From a virus: a stretch of 50,552 nucleotides of DNA. Each line of letters opens with the position of its first letter. The stretch's first letter is position 1. The notes under the pieces were generated by a model that saw nothing but the letters and a program-made list of their open reading frames with translations, was not told the origin of the DNA and ran no database searches. Of this stretch, positions 48,127 through 50,552 are shown one piece after another. Both the position numbers and the translations under genes were made by a program. Where the stretch lies: IMG/VR virus record IMGVR_UViG_3300042892_003184, positions 1-50,552 of that record, one strand, 5' to 3'.

Positions 48127-49512
48127 TCACTCCTCCGAAAAATCATCGTGGAGTTCAGATAATTTCTTTGCAAGAGTCTTTTTTAACATTCCTTCTCCCG
48201 CCTGCATTTGCTTCTTCAACAGAATGCCCTTGGAAGAATTTTCATCATAAATTTCAATCTTTCCAAGACCAGTATTCATATACACAGGCAGTGTTACACC
48301 ATCGACGCCAAACCGATTTTTCATAATATGTGCTCGACCAGTATGATTTGCTTTATCTTCCAGTTTACGCGACAATGAAATTACCAAGTCAGCCGTCATA
48401 ATTTTCTGATAGGATTCGGCAATCTTGTCTGCTTGAATTACATCGTCTTGAATACTACTGCGTTGCGTTTGTGAAGCAGTCCAACAGGGAATACCCATCT
48501 CACCGGACATACCACGTATTTCTTCGTAAATTGCTCCAAGTTCTTGATGTCGTGCTTCTATACGATCTACTGATCGCATGAGATCTGCGTAATCAATCAA
48601 AATTAGATCGGGCTTTAATTTATTACTTACAAGATGGTCAAGATGTGCCCGAATTGTATGCACGGTAATGGAACGTGCGGGATAATATTTAATGATAATA
48701 TCACCGGTTACTCCCGCAACTGCTTCTTTTACAACTTCTGGGTGATTGGGTACATTTCCAGGTTCAATGCCCGTGAAAATAGTGTCGTATCGAAGTCCAA
48801 CATAATTCTCATTTAATTCCAATGTATAATACACCACTCGTTTTCCGGCCTTTGCTGCATTTGCTCCAATCGTGGCAAGCGCCCAACTCTTGCCAATACC
48901 AGAAGGAGCAGCGATAACGCCCAGTTCACCTGCCCCCAATCCTCCGCCAATCAACTGATCTACAGAATCCCATCCCGTAGGAACAACGATACGAGAAATA
49001 CCCGATAATCGAATACCAATATCGTCTCTCCAATTATGTCCAATATTACGAGGCTGTCCTGCCTTCATCGCCCCATCAATCAAATTCTTAATTTCGCCAT
49101 ATTGCCCAATCTGCAGCAAATCGACGGATCGAATAATTGCCGATTTAATTGCTTGATTCTTTGCGAAATCTAGAAAACTGTCACGGATATATTCCAAATC
49201 GTCGTCGTTCTTTCGTTGGAATGCGGATCGCAATTGATCCTTGATCGCAATCTTCAACACCTCATCATTCACCGAATCCAACTTAACCTTGAAAACTTCT
49301 AATGTCGGCAATGACTTGTAATCGGCAAAATAATCAATCGTCGTATCAACAATCCATTGCCCCGCATTCGATTCAAAGAATTTAGGATTTAATACATCTA
49401 ATGATTGCTGTAGGAATTCTGTAGATGACAATAAATTTGCTAATACTTTTGCTTGAAATACGCTTCCAAATTTTGTTAACGTGTCTACCGTCGTATCATG
49501 CTGTGTTGTCAT
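48127..49512 (-). CDS. 41: Replicative DNA helicase, DnaB/gp41-like
   Basis: 461 aa (T4 gp41: 475). APSGIGKSWALATIG near residue 204 is Walker A, LILIDYADLMRS Walker B, and ASQTQRS carries the switch Gln. The N-terminal 150 residues are helical as in DnaB-type N domains. Forms the hexamer that unwinds ahead of the polymerase. Continuous: no intein, although the gene is a frequent split-intein site in T4-like phages. Own promoter P9 upstream; GAGG ribosome-binding site. Confidence 0.92.
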   Translation of the reverse strand: MTTQHDTTVDTLTKFGSVFQAKVLANLLSSTEFLQQSLDVLNPKFFESNAGQWIVDTTIDYFADYKSLPTLEVFKVKLDSVNDEVLKIAIKDQLRSAFQRKNDDDLEYIRDSFLDFAKNQAIKSAIIRSVDLLQIGQYGEIKNLIDGAMKAGQPRNIGHNWRDDIGIRLSGISRIVVPTGWDSVDQLIGGGLGAGELGVIAAPSGIGKSWALATIGANAAKAGKRVVYYTLELNENYVGLRYDTIFTGIEPGNVPNHPEVVKEAVAGVTGDIIIKYYPARSITVHTIRAHLDHLVSNKLKPDLILIDYADLMRSVDRIEARHQELGAIYEEIRGMSGEMGIPCWTASQTQRSSIQDDVIQADKIAESYQKIMTADLVISLSRKLEDKANHTGRAHIMKNRFGVDGVTLPVYMNTGLGKIEIYDENSSKGILLKKQMQAGEGMLKKTLAKKLSELHDDFSEE

Positions 49513-50216
49513 TCTGCCTCACTGGCGTTGTCTGTATCAGTATACACCCGCGGGTGTTTTTTGTCAAGGTGTTGTTTTCTTTTAGTATCCGATATTTTCT
49601 TCCTGGTTGACGCGGGACGAACAATGCCGGTTAGTTTATTGGATATTTTCTTCTTGGTTTCCGTGGAATGTGAGGTTCCGGTCAGTCTCGCCGATACTTC
49701 CAATTTACGTTGCTCCGTCCAACCGGCGACTGCGGCCATGCACATCTCAGTTCTATGAGTTGTCCATCGCGATGCTAAACGGGATTTCATTCCAACTCGT
49801 TGTTCTTTTGAAATAAGCCTTCCTTTATTTGCGGTTGATATGTTATGTTTATGCTCGTCTGAAAACTTTTTTCCTTTATGACTATCCGACATTTTCTTTT
49901 TTGTTTCTATCGAATGGGGGCGTCTAACTAACGAGACAAACCCAATACCACCATCGACTAGGTTTACTAGTTCACCAGTTCCGGTATTTTTTCTACCGTA
50001 ATGTTTTATTAGTTCCTCTTCTTTACGCAACGCGTCTTCGTGCGATAGCCCCTCATATAATAGGACAACATCATATCCATACTTAGCGACGACGGTGTGC
50101 CATAAATAATTTCTAGATGCTGTGCTATATGCACGGTGTTTTTTTCCCTTGCCTATATAAAATGGATCAGAACTACCGGGAATATAATGTGCGTACACGT
50201 AATATATAGATTCCAT
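49509..50216 (-). CDS. GIY-YIG homing endonuclease with NUMOD3 repeats
   Basis: 235 aa from the ATG with GGAG 6 nt upstream. YYVYAHYIPGSSDPFYIGKG is the GIY-YIG signature, and EEELIKHYG supplies the catalytic Glu region. Repeats RPHSIETKKKMSD, SDEHKHNIST, SHSTETKKKISNK and STRKKISDTKR are NUMOD3 DNA-binding modules. The frame runs through promoter P9 and overlaps the helicase ATG, so its last 20 codons double as promoter DNA. The upstream flank carries kissing-loop element B. Confidence 0.9.
   Translation of the reverse strand: MESIYYVYAHYIPGSSDPFYIGKGKKHRAYSTASRNYLWHTVVAKYGYDVVLLYEGLSHEDALRKEEELIKHYGRKNTGTGELVNLVDGGIGFVSLVRRPHSIETKKKMSDSHKGKKFSDEHKHNISTANKGRLISKEQRVGMKSRLASRWTTHRTEMCMAAVAGWTEQRKLEVSARLTGTSHSTETKKKISNKLTGIVRPASTRKKISDTKRKQHLDKKHPRVYTDTDNASEAE
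49539..49567 (-). promoter_or_regulatory. Early sigma-70-type promoter P9 with spacer palindrome
   Basis: Minus strand: TTGACA (49562-49567), 17-nt spacer, TATACT (49539-49544). The spacer contains the perfect 12-bp palindrome CACCCGCGGGTG (49545-49556), an operator-like site. It serves the helicase gene and lies within the 3' end of the GIY-YIG gene. Confidence 0.8.
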
Positions 50217-50235
50217 GCGATTCTCCAAAAAAGAA

Positions 50236-50350
50236 ATCCCCTACTTTCTGACGATAGGTGTTCGTGGCACCTAATGCATACTCATAGGGGATAGACTTAC
50301 TATGTGTCGGAAAATGCCACGAACATCTTTCCGACTCCTATAAATATCAT
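50236..50350 (-). ncRNA. Kissing-loop RNA element, copy B, upstream of GIY-YIG gene
   Basis: Same fold as copy A. Hairpin GTCGGAAA/TTTTCCGAC carries loop TTCGTGG (317-323). Outer stem ATCCCCTA/TAGGGGAT (285-292 with 236-243) encloses hairpin TAGGTG/CACCTA with loop CCACGAA (261-267). Loops are exact complements, with bases different from copy A at three paired positions. Conserved strings ATGATATTTATA and GAAAGTAGGGG are at the same places. The upstream ORF's stop (50350-50352) abuts the conserved 5' border. Last-three digits refer to 50xxx. Confidence 0.7.
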
Positions 50351-50552
50351 TATCCAGTATGAAACCGACTCAATGGGATGAAATTTTGAGCTAGCCAGTC
50401 GTCATAATTAGAAAAACTCCCCAGCAGGCGCGATCTCATCATCAACTTTGTCAAGTCTACCTTCCGCAATGAAGTCGATGTCGTCTGAAATCTATTGACT
50501 ACCTTCATTTTAGCATCAATAGACATAATACTTTCATGGAGGTTCATTAATG
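50350..50552 (-). CDS. C-terminal part of an ORF running off the right edge
   Basis: At least 65 codons, with an ATG at 50547 close to the edge and an open frame before it, so the true start may lie outside. The product is basic and helical (DAKMKVVNRFQTTSTSLRKVDLTKLM), ending FIPLSRFHTG. No family recognised. Its stop adjoins the endonuclease-associated RNA element. Confidence 0.5.
   Translation of the reverse strand, partial: LMNLHESIMSIDAKMKVVNRFQTTSTSLRKVDLTKLMMRSRLLGSFSNYDDWLAQNFIPLSRFHTG

Noticed and set aside
48127-49512. Split intein in the helicase, as in other T4-like phages
   Set aside because: Helicase motifs are continuous in one frame; no intein blocks.
50236-50292. CTGACGA string resembling a hammerhead ribozyme core in copy B (plus strand)
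   Set aside because: It is absent from copy A and the required GAAA and cleavage triplet are not in the right order.
1-50552. CRISPR array, insertion sequence, integrase or attachment site
   Set aside because: No direct-repeat array, transposase, terminal inverted repeats or recombinase motifs were found.

Overview
The window looks like a segment of a large, AT-rich T4-superfamily myovirus (T4-like tailed phage) genome. It holds the T4-type replisome: family-B DNA polymerase, sliding clamp (gp45-like), clamp-loader large and small subunits (gp44/gp62-like) and a DnaB-type helicase (gp41-like). It also holds dCMP deaminase, dUTPase, a phage ATP-dependent DNA ligase, a ClpP-like protease and a muralytic amidase. 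Genes are densely packed with overlapping stop/start codons, and essentially all lie on the minus strand. The exception is one small plus-strand ORF near 29.2 kb. The B12-dependent class II ribonucleotide reductase, the CobS/CobT-like pair and the Gram-negative-type glycan genes recall T4-like phages of Alphaproteobacteria (the phiM12 / Cr30 kind). That placement is inference from gene content only.

Layout from left to right. 1-9.1 kb is a carbohydrate region: GT2, GT-B-like, WavE-like and heptosyltransferase-like transferases, and a nucleotidyltransferase fused to an RpiB-type isomerase. With it are a PfkB kinase, a KdsC/GmhB-like HAD phosphatase, a GDPD, a C-methyltransferase and an RfbH-like dehydratase. 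Together these could be a complete sugar-phosphate to NDP-sugar route. 9.2-13.6 kb has two GT4 glycosyltransferases and GDP-mannose 4,6-dehydratase. 13.6-17.5 kb has small genes, a PurA/PurZ-like adenylosuccinate synthetase, a cupin and a phosphoesterase. 17.5-21.0 kb is a MoxR-type AAA+ ATPase and a VWA protein (CobS/CobT-like). 21.1-29.6 kb is an accessory region of small genes that includes a short GC-rich patch, a SPOUT RNA methylase, a GIY-YIG endonuclease and a RecB/Cas4-like nuclease. 29.6-42.5 kb is the replication and nucleotide block, with a DNA methyltransferase next to a TET-associated-type glycosyltransferase. 42.5-50.5 kb has two thioredoxins flanking a Vsr-like endonuclease, a phosphoesterase, a GT2, the fractured RNR, the helicase and a second GIY-YIG endonuclease.

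Three observations stand out. (1) The class II RNR is broken into two genes by a split intein. The break lies immediately before the predicted radical cysteine, and a free-standing PD-(D/E)XK homing endonuclease gene sits between the halves. (2) The two GIY-YIG endonuclease genes, 25 kb apart and both 235 codons long, are each preceded by the same compact RNA-like element. It has two hairpins whose loops are perfectly complementary over 7 nt, and the complementarity is kept by compensatory changes between the copies. I do not recognise this element. (3) Nine minus-strand sigma-70-type promoters (TTGAC[A/T] - exactly 17 nt - TATATT/TATACT) mark the early transcription units and help choose several start codons.

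No integrase, CRISPR array, insertion sequence or structural (capsid/tail) gene is recognisable here. There is no gene-free stretch longer than about 150 bases.
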